A DNA stretch of 5,311 nucleotides, from the NCBI GenBank assembly GCA_030646595.1, contig JAUSKS010000017.1, positions 1 through 5,311 on the forward strand, read 5' to 3'. Made by a program: the position numbers and the translations under genes. The notes beneath the pieces were generated by a model that worked only from the letters and a program-made list of their open reading frames with translations, was not told the DNA's origin and ran no database searches. Positions 4,992-5,311 of the stretch are shown here, one piece after another. Every line of letters starts with the position of its first letter. The first letter of the stretch is position 1. The stretch comes from Gallionellaceae bacterium (GTDB lineage Bacteria > Pseudomonadota > Gammaproteobacteria > Burkholderiales > Gallionellaceae).

Positions 4992-5019
4992 AAAAGGGGC
5001 CAGAGCATAGGCCCCTTTG
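4992..5019. terminator. Hairpin terminator between convergent genes
   Basis: AAAGGGGCC (4993-5001) pairs perfectly with GGCCCCTTT (5010-5018) around an 8-nt loop. The stem lies 22 nt after the oxidoreductase stop and 6 nt beyond the stop of the opposing gene. A-rich and T-rich edges on both sides let it work in both directions, although the T-run after it is short. Confidence 0.75.
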
Positions 5020-5024
5020 TCATG

Positions 5025-5249
5025 TTAAGCGGTTACGCGCCCGACTATTCGCCGCACCCAGGGTGCCACAATCGCAACCGTGGGAAAGGCAACGGGCCAA
5101 GTGGTTATACAACTTTTGAGCCACTGCGCAAGGAACCCGGAATGTATCCCCTGTGAGGTTGCGAGAACGAAGGCAGAGACGATGCAGACCATGATGGCCG
5201 AGAGCAGGGCACTGAAAAGGATGGGTGCAAAGCGAGCGGGTATACGCAT
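5025..5249 (-). CDS. DUF2798-type small membrane protein
   Basis: This is a 74-residue protein with two hydrophobic segments, about residues 8-30 (ILFSALLSAIMVCIVSAFVL) and 47-63 (CITTWPVAFPTVAIVAP). The short polar link between them is followed by W43-L-K-S and a basic tail, WVRRIVGRVTA. The pattern RFAPILFSALLSAIMV, then LKSCITTWPVAFPTV, matches the DUF2798 family of small inner-membrane proteins, whose function is unknown. ATG 5249-5247 has AGGAG (plus 5256-5260) at 6-nt spacing. The length is normal for the family. It converges on the oxidoreductase gene and shares the hairpin terminator with it; the two are not obviously linked in function. Confidence 0.85.
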   Translation of the reverse strand: MRIPARFAPILFSALLSAIMVCIVSAFVLATSQGIHSGFLAQWLKSCITTWPVAFPTVAIVAPWVRRIVGRVTA

Positions 5250-5269
5250 TTTATTCTCCTGTGTATTAA

Positions 5270-5298
5270 GTTATTCCATTTCCCGATCAATAACGCAA
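5270..5298 (-). promoter_or_regulatory. Weak candidate promoter of the DUF2798 gene
   Basis: Reading leftward, TTGCGT (plus 5293-5298) and AATAAC (plus 5270-5275) are spaced 17 nt apart, about 20 nt before the ribosome binding site. Matches to consensus are only partial, so this is a tentative call. Confidence 0.25.
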
Positions 5299-5311
5299 TA
5301 TCGTAGGGGCG

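Overview
The window looks like a chromosomal, accessory-rich stretch of a Proteobacterium, most likely a betaproteobacterium of moderate GC. The reasons are family resemblance (a Blc lipocalin close to the enteric form, an EAL protein with an N-terminal Cys-x-x-Cys, a DUF2798 membrane protein, a PIN toxin with the DPFDR motif) and REP-like GGGGTCAG repeats of the kind common in that class. The assignment is inference, not proof.

Layout from left to right. Positions 1-57 hold the first 19 codons of a leftward gene. A plus-strand cluster follows: a Phd/YefM-type antitoxin (283-531), a VapC-like PIN toxin that overlaps it by 4 nt and starts with TTG (528-914), and a second Phd-type antitoxin with a long C-terminal extension and no toxin (947-1291). 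Next is an outer-membrane lipocalin, blc (1350-1859).

From 1860 to 2508 there is no intact gene. This stretch holds copy 1 of a perfect 74-bp direct repeat, a cluster of GGGGTCAG repeats including a 20-bp inverted pair, and a 24-residue 5' stub of an IS4-family transposase on the minus strand. The stub keeps its ribosome binding site, which lies inside a strong hairpin. A leftward EAL-domain (c-di-GMP phosphodiesterase type) gene follows (2509-3302). One missing base near its 3' end shifts the frame and removes the QGYLF segment. Divergent from it is a lone HigA-type antitoxin (3477-3791), with a possible scrap of the higB 3' end just upstream. Copy 2 of the 74-bp repeat (3883-3956) closes this 1.9-kb block.

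The right end is ordinary: a zinc-free MDR oxidoreductase (3996-4970), a hairpin terminator, and a convergent DUF2798 membrane protein gene (5025-5249).

The genes do not form one pathway. The main theme is decay and shuffling: three antitoxin genes but one intact toxin, a broken EAL gene, an IS remnant cut exactly where a REP-like element starts, and a duplicated 74-bp element bracketing the decayed block. I found no convincing new multi-gene system. The most interesting points are the hairpin over the transposase start, the bracketing 74-bp repeats and the extended orphan antitoxin.
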